NCBI RefSeq assembly: GCF_018812025.1
Contig: NC_063066.1
Coordinates: 10,369,882-10,433,881, forward strand
Source of the DNA: Megalobrama amblycephala
Taxonomy: Eukaryota > Chordata > Actinopteri > Cypriniformes > Xenocyprididae
DNA length: 64,000 nt
Reading direction: 5' to 3'
Shown: positions 33,321-64,000 of the stretch, piece by piece
Layout: the number at the start of each line of letters is the position of its first letter
Numbering within the stretch: position 1 is the stretch's first letter
Program-made: the position numbers and the translations under genes
The notes under the pieces: model-generated
The model's database searches: none
The model's input: only the letters and a program-made list of their open reading frames with translations
What the model was told of the DNA's origin: nothing

Positions 33321-36161
33321 CCAAACTGAAATGGTCTGTTGCTACAGTGAGAGCTCGATTGTGTCATGGCAGCTTAAAACCTATTTAAAGAATATTTGTA
33401 TTTATACTTCTCACTTGCCCAAGACAGATAAATGTTGGTATTTGATGGACCAAAAATGCGTTACACATCATCTAAATCAACATGACACTATATACTATGC
33501 ATCATATACAGTTTGATTCAAGACCTATTTGTGGTTTTATAGTTTGGACCCATGTCTTTTTGTACTAAAGGCAGGAAACGGACATCTATGCCAATGAAAC
33601 TCAAAATCCCATGAGTGGCTGATGTTTCTTTTAAAAAGCACAAATGCCTCTGTTGCACTACATCCACATCATATTTATGAAAATTTAAACCACTAAAGCT
33701 GACTGGATAAATTTACTCAAGTGGCAGGGGTTTGACTGCTGTTACAGAAAGTGTGAATACAAACAAACAGCTTGTGGAAGACACACAAATCTCCATATGT
33801 AATGGAATTGAAATGAAAGCCTTTAAACCTGGATGGATCTAAAAGGAAATTCAAATTCAGTTGAATGTATTTAGACAAAAATTGAAACAAAGTCTCACTT
33901 TTCTACTGAAAAAGAAGACAACTTGAAGAACAGGGATGATGAGTGAATGTAGCATCATGCTGAAATATATGCTAAGCAATATGAAATGGTTTATAATGTA
34001 GTGGGAATATATATGAGAGAATTGCTGATGTACAATCATACCATACTCTAATTTAATTTTAAATTTAGTGTTTCTACCATTGAATCAACAGTTCTCACAG
34101 GGATAAGCCAAGACTGCAAAGATGAAAAAAAATTTAGAAAAACTAAGTACAGTGTTTACATTGTACCATAAACATTTGCCTTTTGGAAAAATTGCTGATC
34201 TTGGGGTATTTGGTATTGATACGTTATAGCAGTGCTGTGTAGTGCAAACACCTGCTGTTTTGCAGGGGATTTAATAAACTGAGTGACATATCAGATGCAA
34301 TAATTGATCTGACAATGGATGACAATCAGAAAACCACTGAATTGAGGATAAATCACTTACTGATACTCCTGGTCTCTTTCACACCACACTGTCAAATGCA
34401 GATATACAGGAAGAAATTGAAAAATGTATTACACTGTCAGTTCCTGAATAATAATAATAATTTGTTACTTTTATATAGCGCTTTTCTCAGCATTCAAAGT
34501 GCTTTAATATGCTGGATCAGGTGTATTTAATTAGGACACTGGCCATCCAGGAGTTTAACACTCCTGATTAAAGGATGAAAAACAGGAAAATGTTGAATAT
34601 CACGAAAAAACTGAAGAGGTGTTGGAGCCATAACGGTGTGAACAAGCGCATATGATGCGGTTGCACTTCGGGTGACCAAAAAAAAGCCCAAAAATACAAC
34701 TTTATTAAAGAACAACAACAAAAAACCTGAAAAGATAAATTATGAGATTGAATAATAAAAATCACAGTATGGAAAACAGCAAAAAGAGATGAGGAGGATA
34801 TAGAGAACAGAAAAACAAAAGACCGGAAAACGATCAAAAGTGAGCAAAATGTGCTGTGAAACGAGAAAACGTTAATAAAGATTGACTAAAAAGAAAAGAG
34901 AGAAAAATAAAAGGCTGAAAATGACAGCATAGGAAATCAAGAGAGAATGGGAGGATGATGAAAAGAGATAAGAAGTGAAAGAGGAAAGAAAAACAAAACG
35001 CTAGGAAAAATATATAATTGACTGCTGATCAGCCCATAGCTGTTTCTAATTTTCATTAAATCACTGTCACACATTTGATGCTTATTCAGGCGTTTAATGT
35101 GGGAACAACTGCCCTTAACATCAAACCTAACCAAGACACCATTTCTGAAACAGGACAGCTCTTTCACAGTGTCAAAAATGACTCCAAAACATCATTTTCT
35201 TCATTTTTTATTAAATAATTCCAACTTACCAATAGTGTTGCAATCTGTTTTAAGATCAAACATTCATGTAATGATGATTTAATGTTTTATGGGTGTATTC
35301 ATTTATACACTGCACTGCTGATAGCACTCTATTTGTAAACTGTACTATTCCTTAAAGCAGATGAGAATCAGCATCCTGATGTTTACTAAGTAAAAAGTAT
35401 CGAAGTGTACGATGAAGTAAACCAGTGTGTGATGAAGTACATCTGAATTATAGAAACAATATTTTGATATGTAAATAGACAATTTTCTATGAAAAAGTAA
35501 TTTCACAAACTCAAGCGTATTTGGATTACACTTTTAAACCACGTTTAACTGACTTCATTGCCACTTGCTATAGCCTTTCCCTCTGATATTTTATATCCAA
35601 AATACTGTACTTCATTTTAAAAATCACCAAAAGTTTCTTCATTTTCATTCCTACCAGTGCCCCATTGTTAGGTCCCAGAAAAGAAAGAAAAAATTAAAAA
35701 ATAATTTAAACACAGTTGGATAAACGCACAGTTATCATCAAATAGATCACATTTTGCATTTTCTTTTATATAATTAACTGATTTTCTTTTGAATTGTTAG
35801 AAGTTGTAGAAGTCAGTACCATTCATAAAACAGCAGGGACTTTCAATTTGGCATCACAGTGCATATCTGATCCATATATGTGCCATTCATAAATCTAGCA
35901 AATTTTCATTTAAAATACTATCAAGTGCACAAAATTTTCCAATATTGGCCCTCATGTTTAAATCATGTTCATATGCAAACCATTCATCTTTTGCTTTTAC
36001 CAGAAAACCCCTCAACTTACACACCAGCACCAACCTTCAGTGCACACAAACAGAAATAAAGTACACGTTATTACACATCACAGATAATTCAGCCCTGCAC
36101 CCAGTTATCATCAATATTTCAGTTCTGTGTCACAGTAACAGTTCAAATACAGAAACGTCAA
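33321..36161. other. MCTS1-C1GALT1C1 convergent spacer
   Basis: No exon recognised on either strand. The right part is presumably C1GALT1C1 3' UTR. At about 34445-34505 an (AAT)n start followed by TATATAGCGCTTTTCTCAGC and CAAAGTGCTTTA resembles a motif scattered widely in fish genomes. The rest is AT-rich with purine-rich stretches near 34680-34990. Confidence 0.5.
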
Positions 36162-37115
36162 TCAGTCATTATCAGAGTCTTTAGGAGGCAGAAATGTCAA
36201 GGAATCATGAAAGTCGTGTCCATACGGCCGGAGTCTGTAGACGCCATACATCAAGACCTGCATCTGGCTCGGAGACATGCCACCGAAAGTGATGGCCATG
36301 TCAGGGCAACAGGCCTCCACGACCTCGGCTGGGTTTTGGCCCATGCTGTCGGAAATCATGGAGCTGACGCTCTTCTTGTTAAAAAGCCCTTTGCCTTGCG
36401 CATCCTCTCCATTTTCAGCGAACACCCCGCTGTACTTCAGACAGGTGGCGAGCTGCTTTTCTTCAGGCATCTTCCACAAGGCATTTCCTCGCTCTGGGCA
36501 TTTGTCCTCATCTTTGAATATCTCTATCAGCCTTCTCACTGCTTCGTAGCTCAGCACAATCCCGCTGTCGTACTCCACATAATCCAGCTCTCCGGACTTT
36601 TCCGTGTGGCCGATGTAAAACGGCTGGCTTGAATCTTTATCCAATACCAAATACTTAAGGTTCTCTATAATTGCAAACGTGGTGGGCCGAGCCAAGAAGA
36701 ACCAGCGCAGGTCTCCGGCATTCTCGAAGGCGTGTTTGATGGCTTTGCGCATCCTAGCCCACTCATCCTGCTCCTGTAGATCAAACGCCTCTAGAGCTTT
36801 GGAAGATTCGGATGTGTAGAACACAGATTTGTCGCAGTGTTTGCTCCAAGTGTCGTTGGCTGTGGCCCAGTGGACAAGGAGCTTGGGAGTGACCATGATG
36901 AGACAGTACACTCGAACCTGCTGGGTGAGAGCAGACATCTGACCCTCTGATAACTTTTGTAGTTCTTCTTTGCTGAGAGGTTTCAGATGATGGTGGAGAT
37001 GCAGGTGACCTTCTGAGTGGGTTCCTGGATTAAAGGTCTCAAAGTAAGTCATCACCAGGCAGAATAAACCCCCTAGGGCCATTCCTTTCATAAACGAACT
37101 GCCCTCAGACATCAT
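36162..37115 (-). CDS. c1galt1c1: C1GALT1C1 (COSMC), chaperone of core 1 O-glycan galactosyltransferase
   Basis: Single coding exon of 317 residues (human 318). COSMC is a type II ER membrane protein that folds T-synthase (C1GALT1), needed to convert Tn antigen to core 1 O-glycans. Visible features: a short cytosolic N-terminus, one membrane anchor at about residues 9-26, a His-rich stalk, then a glycosyltransferase-31-like fold with WFFLARPTTFAIIENLKYL and YIGHT near the middle, SGVFAENGEDA, the Cys pair in EACCPDMA and a C-terminus ending DSDND as in human. Two Met codons in tandem open the frame; the first is used. A splice acceptor TTTATTACAG ends at 37130, 15 bases upstream of the ATG, so the 5' UTR is spliced. 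Confidence 0.96.
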   Translation of the reverse strand: MMSEGSSFMKGMALGGLFCLVMTYFETFNPGTHSEGHLHLHHHLKPLSKEELQKLSEGQMSALTQQVRVYCLIMVTPKLLVHWATANDTWSKHCDKSVFYTSESSKALEAFDLQEQDEWARMRKAIKHAFENAGDLRWFFLARPTTFAIIENLKYLVLDKDSSQPFYIGHTEKSGELDYVEYDSGIVLSYEAVRRLIEIFKDEDKCPERGNALWKMPEEKQLATCLKYSGVFAENGEDAQGKGLFNKKSVSSMISDSMGQNPAEVVEACCPDMAITFGGMSPSQMQVLMYGVYRLRPYGHDFHDSLTFLPPKDSDND

Positions 37116-37226
37116 GCTGGAATGTAACCCTGTAATAAATTAAAACATGAATAAAGATATGATCAGATAGGCAGTTTGTGCTATACATATGTTCAGCAAT
37201 AACGATATTAACTCTCTCTCTCTCTC

Positions 37227-37260
<34 letters not shown>

Positions 37261-37680
37261 ATGATGATATATACGTTGTATGTTGAGAGATAACTTCAGT
37301 TTTGTTTCTGGTGACAATACAAAGCTATTTTCACAAAGCAGCTAGTCAAGCAGTCAAGTTTACTGAATACTGTTTACTCAAGAAGCAAACTTTAAAAACA
37401 ACCAACTACATCTAACTACAATAACCCATTAAACGCTTAACCAAAACTACACATTCTAATAATTAATTAGTTATAGTCTGATACCTTTCACGAACGCAGA
37501 ATATTGCTCACATTAGACGTTACACCGTCACATTCAGTTCCGCACACACAACCGGAAAACAACAAAAATGTAGTATCTGTTCTGGAGTCAGTTTTACCTG
37601 TGCTCCATCAAATTAATTTGCATTAAAAGCTGGTTGCAGTCCAGCGCTTACTGCCTCAGTTAGAACACGGATGTTTAAGC
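37116..37680 (-). promoter_or_regulatory. c1galt1c1: C1GALT1C1 spliced 5' UTR and promoter region (inferred)
   Basis: The coding exon extends upstream to 37129. A plausible donor (CACAG/GTAAAA) puts a noncoding first exon upstream of 37598, the intron then covering 37130-37597. That intron includes a perfect TC/GA palindromic tract (37209-37257). The zone upstream of 37598 is the likely promoter. Confidence 0.45.
37209..37257. repeat. (CT)n(GA)n perfect palindrome
   Basis: A run of CT joined through CTAG to a run of GA, so the tract is its own reverse complement over most of its length. It lies in the presumed 5' UTR intron of C1GALT1C1. Confidence 0.93.
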
Positions 37681-37967
37681 GGATGTTTAATCCGAGTGAT
37701 AGGCACTGTGGGAAATGTTGTTCATTTGTGCTGTCTCACTGAGAAGGACACGGTGATAAAAACTACAAACGTTGGTTTCCTGTATGTAGACAAGGGCGGA
37801 AATGATTTGTGTGCTTTAAAAGTTTTTACAGAATATATAGGCTAACCACTTTTATGTTAATACACGATCCCCCGGCATATCTTAAAATATTCAGAGAGAG
37901 AGAGAAAAAAAGCAAGAATCAAGCAAATAACTAAACGCTTCACGTTTGTTTCAAGTAACTCACTTAA

Positions 37968-38473
37968 AGGGATTGTTCACCCAAAAATTAAAATTCTGTC
38001 ATTTATTACTCACCCTCATGACGTTCCACACCCGTAAAACCTTTGTTAATCTGCAGAACGCAAATTAAGATATTTTTGATAAAATTCGATGGTTCAGTGA
38101 GGCCTCCATAGCCATGATTCGACACAGAAGAATCATAATACTCCGAAGCTTCCTGAAGCAGTGTTTTGAAATTGGCCATCACTATATAAGTCGTTATTTT
38201 GTTTCTGCAGCACCAAAAATATTTTTGTCGCTTTAGAATATTAATATTGAACCACTGTACTCACATGAACTGATTTAAATATGTTTTTAGTACATTAATG
38301 GATCTTGAGAGAGGAAATGTCATTGCTGGCTATCCAGGCCTCACTGAGCCATCAGATTTCAACAAAAATATCTTAATTTGTGTTCCGAAGATTAACGAAG
38401 GTCTTACGGATGTGGAACGGCATGAGGGTGAGTAATAAATGACATTATTTTCATTTTTGGGTGAACTAACCCT
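37968..38473. mobile_element. 'AGGGATTGTTCACC' MITE with TTAA flanks
   Basis: Left end AGGGATTGTTCACCCAAAAA, right end TTTTGGGTGAACTAACCCT, flanked by TTAA. The inverted arms reach about 80 bp, including TTATTACTCACCCTCATG and its inverse. Intact non-autonomous element. Confidence 0.9.
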
Positions 38474-39436
38474 TTAAAATATGAATGAATAAATGATTAA
38501 TTATTAAATAAATTGACATGTCTTAAACTTATTTACTTAATGTTTACATTATTTACAGTGTAAATAATGCATTAATTGCTTACAATTGCTAACTGAATTA
38601 CATACAATTACAAATACTTGTAATGTAGTGAGAACGATTTCTTCAAATAAAATGAAAATTGCTAATGCATGTGGAGCCCCAAGAAAATGACAGCCATGAC
38701 ATCACGATATTTAACTAATATTTATTTCTTTATAAGTCTTGTGGCTCATTTTAAAAGATCATGAATGGAGAAAGACGCTTTGATGAAGCAGATGGTGCAG
38801 TTGCAGAATCCACCAGCAGAGGCCAGGCCGAGGGGTCAAGAAGATTTGGCTGGTTAGCATGGCTCTGTTAGCCCCTGATAGCAGATGTCATTAGTATCTA
38901 CACCATCTGGTTACAAAAAGCATCTTTCTCCACTGACAGTCATTGAAATGAGCCTTGTATTCTGACAACATTTTTATTTATTTTTTACCTTGGTTTGAAG
39001 GCTTGTGTATTCTGGCACAAATCTGCCACTTACTTGTTAATGTTGGTCAGTTCTTGTATTTTCCTTGTGTTGTCTCTTTAAATCCGTCACCTCTTCTCAC
39101 TTTTTATAAAGACAGAGTCTTTCTCTCTCACTTCACTTCACTCTCTCACTCATGCTGATTAATATCTTTCTTTTTTATTGAAATAATCTTTGCTATAGCT
39201 CTTATTTCCCGCCTAAGGTCTCTGATAAACTGGCTGAACTCCATCTTTCATGAGATGAGCATTTTACATATTTACGAGATTACACAAGCAAGACACAGGC
39301 TTTACTTTCTGTGCAATATCAGAAGAGATAAATTACTCATGCGATCATCACTGGTGCATAAACAATTGAATAAAGTATTTTTTGTTTCTCACCTGCCATC
39401 TCATTTGCTGAATACTCCAAAAATGATTTAGAGTAC
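38474..39436. other. Intergenic, no gene seen
   Basis: AT-rich sequence between C1GALT1C1 and ZDHHC9. A less AT-rich patch at about 38755-38945 shows no splice-compatible frame that I recognise. Confidence 0.45.
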
Positions 39437-39492
<56 letters not shown>

Positions 39493-39493
39493 A
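39437..39493. repeat. (GAAA)n microsatellite
   Basis: About 14 tandem GAAA units in the intergenic region. Confidence 0.96.
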
Positions 39494-39549
39494 CACTAGG
39501 TAGTGTGCTATTAATAAGTCAAAATAGGTTTTATTTTTTCTTTGCAGGG

Positions 39550-41712
39550 CATGGAGAAAAACTAATGCCTGAGTTACAACAACTTCCTGTTTTGCGGCTT
39601 TAATCGCATACATAAGCACTTATCCAAGATTTGCATGATTTAACATGTTTCTAGCATGTTTGGTACTATGTGGCATATTGAAATGTGTTTCTGGGAGTGA
39701 ATTATAGTGCAAAACATGTCATTTTCTGTTGCCAGCAGGTGGCGCTATGACTAATTGAATATTGGCATGAAGATGTCTTCAGGCCAGGACTCGTATCACA
39801 GACATTGGCTGCGTCCGAAAACCTAGGTAGCTGTCTTGCTGCCTCGCTGTCTTATAAGAGAATGACTTGTACGGCAGCGTTTGTGCATGAAGGCACCTCA
39901 TGAAATTGATTTCGGACAGACTTCTGAGGCAGCGTAACAGTTTAATGATCTACAGCAATATAGCGCGAGCTTTGGTGAGAACTAAACAAATATTTAATTA
40001 TCACAGTAGTTATTTCTCGATAGAAATGATATCAAAATTGAAATATGTTGGTCAAAATCGTATATTTATACACAAAATGAGCAAAACGCAACTTTCGGAC
40101 GCCATCTTTATTTTTCTAGCTCAACTGTCACAGAATGGAAAGCACAGGATTGTGGGATATCAAAGGCAGCTAAGGATACATCCATGCTTCCTTCAAAAAT
40201 CGATCTGAGGAAGGTATCTCAGCAAACAGGAAGTGAAGCTAACATTGGATTCTGACTTGCCTTGATACCTTATACTACCTTGAAATGTGAACTCAGAAGG
40301 CAGCATTTTCCAGTTTTTGGACGCAGCCATTGTATGCCTGAGTTACAACAGCTTCCTCGTTCATGGTGAAACATCAGACTTTATCAGGCCGCCACAGACA
40401 CACCGTTCAACGAAAACTCAAGATCTTCGCAATTCAGCATCGCTAAGGCCTTTAGATTAGACTGACCAAATATGATGTTGATCTGATTAAAGCTCTATGA
40501 GGAGTTAATCACAGTGTAAAACATGTAATTTCCTGTTGCCCGCAGGTGGCGCTATGACTGTAACTGAATATTGCCATGTAAATGTCTTCAGGTCAGGACT
40601 CTAATAAAACATGTGAAGTTTGGAGCAGATCGGACATTGAATGCCCGAGTTACAACAACTTCCTGTTTCATGGCAAAACATCAAACTTTGTCAGGCCGCC
40701 ACAGACACGCCCTTCAGTGATCTTAAATCTTCGCAATTTAACGTCACAAAGGCCTTTAGATTAGACTGAGCAAATATGATGTTGATCTGATTAAAGCTCT
40801 AGGGGGAGTTTGTTAAAGTACAACGTCTGTAAATGGCAAAAACAGCACAAATTCTGCAGAGAAAACTCAAAATATCTGACTTCCTGTTGAGTTTTCAGAT
40901 TTTGCACCCAGGGACATTTTCGAAGATACTGGGCTGTTACATCTGTCTACCGAATTTCATACTTGTACGTGAAACGTAGCGCGTTGATGACTTCCTTGTT
41001 CTATGAAGTCCCTCCTTCAGAAATACGTAACGAGTTCTGATTGTGCCAGCGGTTCCTGTGTTGTGATTCGACAGCAGCTTAGCGAACCTTGCCCGGAAAA
41101 GGTCACGCCTCTTACCATAACGTGGAGATGCACGCGCTCAGTGTTATTGTAAACATGTCTTTAATTTTACCCTATCAATTTGAGCCGGAATCAGACCCGG
41201 TGATTGGACTGCGGGATGAAAATAACAGCGTTTCGACGACATGGCGACAAACACACTCTACAAATGCAACTCTTGTGTATTCCTGTGGGCGGAGGTTAGT
41301 CAAAAAACTGTTTTAGTGACGTCATTAAAGAAGGAAGTAGAGGGATGTAGTCCAAACTGGCCGTTCGATGTAGGCGACTTCTGTTAAATAAAATATCTCT
41401 CTTGGCTTTGAACTTTGAGCTTTAAAATTTTACAGATTTTATTTATACTCTAACAACAACATTACACACTAACTAAAGTTTGAAACATGGGATCACGAAG
41501 AACGGGACCTTTAATTGAAATTTTGTAGGTGGCGCTATCAAGCCATTTTGCCACACCTAATTCTGAAACACATATTAGACGTAAATTTTCACCACTTCTG
41601 ATGCTTGTGCAAAGTTTCATGAGTGTGAGCATGTTTAGGCCTTTAAAAATGAGAAGAAGAATTGACTGAGCAATTACAATAGGGTCCTCACACCATCGGT
41701 GCTCGGGCCTTA
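39550..41712. repeat. Long interspersed fish repeat with internal reiterations
   Basis: Contains three occurrences of GAGTTACAACAACTTCCTG-like text (about 39570, 40332, 40650), two of GCAGGTGGCGCTATGACT (about 39734, 40541) and a terminus reading CACACCATCGGTGCTCGGGCC, a widely dispersed fish repeat. It is interrupted at 39807-40328, and probably again at about 40985-41514, where a short frame (41089-41316) looks like a degenerate repeat-derived fragment. No functional protein. Confidence 0.65.
39807..40328. mobile_element. 'GGCTGCGTCCGAAAAC' inverted-repeat element
   Basis: Left end GGCTGCGTCCGAAAACC, right end GTTTTTGGACGCAGCC: inverted repeats of about 16 bp with mismatch. It interrupts the surrounding 'GAGTTACAACAACTTCC' repeat. 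The target duplication is ambiguous (ATT or so). Confidence 0.78.
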
Positions 41713-42547
41713 AAGAGACTAAAGAATGAATGTGCTCAAAATATCACATTCCTTAATGGGCTCAGAGGTAACAATATTTCTCTTAGTCATTTTGAATGAT
41801 TGCTTTAATGATAGGTTGGATATTAGTATTGGTTGACAAAATTCCTTTGTTCCCTGTACAGTGAGACACTGGCCCTTTAAGAAGAGACATTTCAATCTAG
41901 GCGTGTTTCCTGCTCCCGATGAGAATCCAGGCTTGCTTGCATCCTACGACGCGAAATTGGAGGAAAGATTATCTACACATTATACGAATAATTTCGGTAT
42001 AATCGGCATAGGTCACAAAAGGCTTTACCTAAATTTATTGTGCACCCTTTAAAGAGAAAAGGGACGGATAATCCTCTCGGGATAGACGCTTTTAACCAAC
42101 CTAACCAATGACATAAATGTCAGTCGGTCAAGGTCCACTCTCACTCCAGATGTGCTTTTAGCATTTACACGTTTATTTCACGTCAGCTTCGCTTTCTCGT
42201 TCGAAATCTGAACGGAAGCACTTTTAAATTGGGACAGTATGGGAAATCTCCGCTTTTGGATGAGGATTTTGCTTTTTGGTATCTGATTGGGACTTTAACC
42301 ATGGATTTAAGTACAGAAGAGCAGATATGTAGAGCGACAGACAGATGGTGACGATTCATGAGGAACAAATCCTACAAACAAATCTTACACGTGAAGGAAG
42401 AATTACATTCTTGCGAAGAAGCTCCTGTATTTTTATTGCTGATAACTTCAAGCATTCGTTAATCTCAGGTTAATTATTTAGTGGACGCGGTTGTGGTTTA
42501 TTTCAGGATAAATTGATAAAAGACAATCTGACTGTACATTCGCTACC
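41713..42547 (+). promoter_or_regulatory. ZDHHC9 upstream region and 5' UTR (inferred)
   Basis: Non-repetitive part nearest the ZDHHC9 start. Between about 41866 and 42055 sits a 'CCCTTTAAGAAGAG...CACCCTTTAAAG' segment that may be another small MITE. Nothing fixes the transcription start. Confidence 0.35.
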
Positions 42548-62628
<20,081 letters not shown>

Positions 62629-64000
62629 GTGAGTGTTTGAAACATTAACCTTTTGTACTACAGTGATGAATGGTACCTTAAAGAGTGTGGCTTGTTGAGA
62701 AGAGGTGTGCTTTTTTCTAAATGACTGAATTTTGGTAGTCGGTATTTTTTTTTTTAAGAAATTAATACTTTTATTCAACAAGGATGCATTAAATTGAGCG
62801 AAAGGCACATTAAAGGCGTTTATAGTCAAGTCACCTCTATTTATATATTACTTTATACAATGCAGAAAGTTTCAAAGCAGCTTTACAGTGGTAAGTGTTT
62901 CATTTATAACAATACAAAAGATTTCTATTTCAAATACTATAAATGCTGCTCTTTTGAATTTTCTATACATCAAAAAATCCTAAATAAATGTATTAAGTTT
63001 TCACAAAAATATTAAACCGCTGTTTTCAACATTGATAATAGTACTACATTTTTCTTGAGCACCAAATCATCAGCATATTAGAATGATTTTTGAAGGATCA
63101 GGTGACTGAAAAATGTAATGCTTTGCATTCACAGGAATATCAAAATAGTAAACAGATATTTTGGTATTGTAATAGATTTAACAAATTATATATGGGTCAT
63201 TGACGAATAAGGTTTTTAAAGTGTTATTAAGTGTTAACAATGAGATTATGTGGTTTTTATAATCAATTAACACTACTTTTGTCATTTTTTACAAGATGGA
63301 CAAAATTAGTCCCCAAAAAGTCATTTGGTTTAACCAAAATTTCGGTTTCACCGAATGACACTTTTGGTCATACCGAACGACGATTTGTTGAATGACAATG
63401 TTAACAGGTTGATATCTAGCCAGCTAGCTAGTTAGCTTGCTAGCTACCTAGCAAAAGGACATTCAAACATTTTATATTTGGTACAAGTTTTTAAATTATT
63501 ACAACATTTTCCATGTTTTATAGCGGTTGTACCGAATTACCTGATTTCTCAGGACATGCATATGAGCAAGTGAAAAAAATGAATTTTTCAGATAGTTAAA
63601 AGAGAGTTACTTTACTTCACAACCATGTGGTCCTTTGCAGATGTCTGAATGATGTCACATTCTGTCACATGATATTGAACGCATGACTTGATCCAAAGTG
63701 GTCCCTTTATATTGGTTACGCTGAATGACATCAATGAAATTCAATTTTCCGGACGTTCTTTCTCATAACAAAGCAACGAGTTTTTTATTTCACATAATTT
63801 TAAAGCCATTTTGCACAATGTTGATATATGATGTTAAAAAAATCATGTCAGAATAAAAAAAAATAGATTTATTACATTTTAAGATATTTTAATCACAAAT
63901 GAAATGGCTGTATTGGCCTTTGGACAGTTAAACCGAATGGCATTTTAACACTTCAAAATCTTTAAAATAGTTTATTAAATGTTTGTTGCCAGTTTCACTA
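62629..64000. other. ZDHHC9 intron 3 (left part), repeats only
   Basis: No further exon seen. 63055-63150 is a 'CAAATCATCAGCATATTAGAA' family copy. From about 63190 to the window end, related words such as ACCGAATGAC and ACCGAACGAC recur, suggesting another fish repeat; TAGCTAGC-type words cluster at 63415-63450. Confidence 0.5.

Noticed and set aside
36207..36632. Plus-strand open frames of 141 and 90 codons.
   Set aside because: They are antisense shadows of the C1GALT1C1 coding exon.
41089..41316. Frame of 75 codons with some non-random composition between repeat blocks upstream of ZDHHC9.
   Set aside because: It lies inside dispersed repeat sequence, lacks splice context and matches no family I can name with confidence; treated as a decayed fragment.
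63190..64000. Recurring ACCGAATGAC words as a possible regulatory array.
   Set aside because: Irregular spacing and repeat-like flanks fit an interspersed repeat cut by the window edge better than an array.

Overview
The window is vertebrate nuclear DNA, almost certainly from a teleost and most likely a cyprinid. All genes are intron-rich, their proteins closely match vertebrate families, and the spaces between exons are packed with short palindromic DNA-transposon families (including the 'TTAAAGGGTTAGTTCACC' type) and long (CA)n, (AT)n and (GAAA)n tracts typical of carp and zebrafish relatives. I see no bacterial genes, CRISPR arrays, rRNA or tRNA.

Five protein-coding genes are present. (1) LAMP2, minus strand, 11221 down to 2018: a lysosomal membrane glycoprotein with three alternative last exons of the B, A and C types. 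As reconstructed it has a mucin-like, repeat-bearing N-terminal stalk and a single membrane-proximal LAMP domain. (2) CUL4B, plus strand, 14887 to 25729: all 20 coding exons, giving 861 residues in a continuous frame. One intron is AT-AC (U12 type). (3) MCTS1, plus strand, 28460 to 33171: six exons, 181 residues, with a second candidate U12-type intron. (4) C1GALT1C1 (COSMC), minus strand, 37115 to 36162: one coding exon, 317 residues. (5) ZDHHC9, plus strand, from 42548: its first three coding exons. The gene runs off the right edge before the catalytic DHHC exon.

The first four genes lie in the same order as the human Xq24 block LAMP2-CUL4B-MCTS1-C1GALT1C1. From memory, CUL4B is flipped relative to human. 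The genes do not form a pathway: they serve lysosomal membrane and chaperone-mediated autophagy (LAMP2), ubiquitin ligation (CUL4B), translation re-initiation (MCTS1), O-glycan core 1 synthesis (C1GALT1C1) and protein palmitoylation (ZDHHC9). Grouping reflects conserved synteny.

The rest is repeats. The LAMP2-CUL4B gap holds a candidate piggyBac-like element (TTAA flanks) carrying a tandem array, itself split by a hAT-like insertion whose empty site survives in the neighbouring array unit. The roughly 13 kb first intron of ZDHHC9 holds a three-layer nest of transposons with a clear 8-bp target duplication. CUL4B intron 1 and the CUL4B-MCTS1 gap hold two long palindromes with the same CCCAGGTGAAAAAA ends. 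I found no convincing undescribed gene system; the most notable items are the LAMP2 architecture, the two minor-spliceosome introns and the nested transposons.
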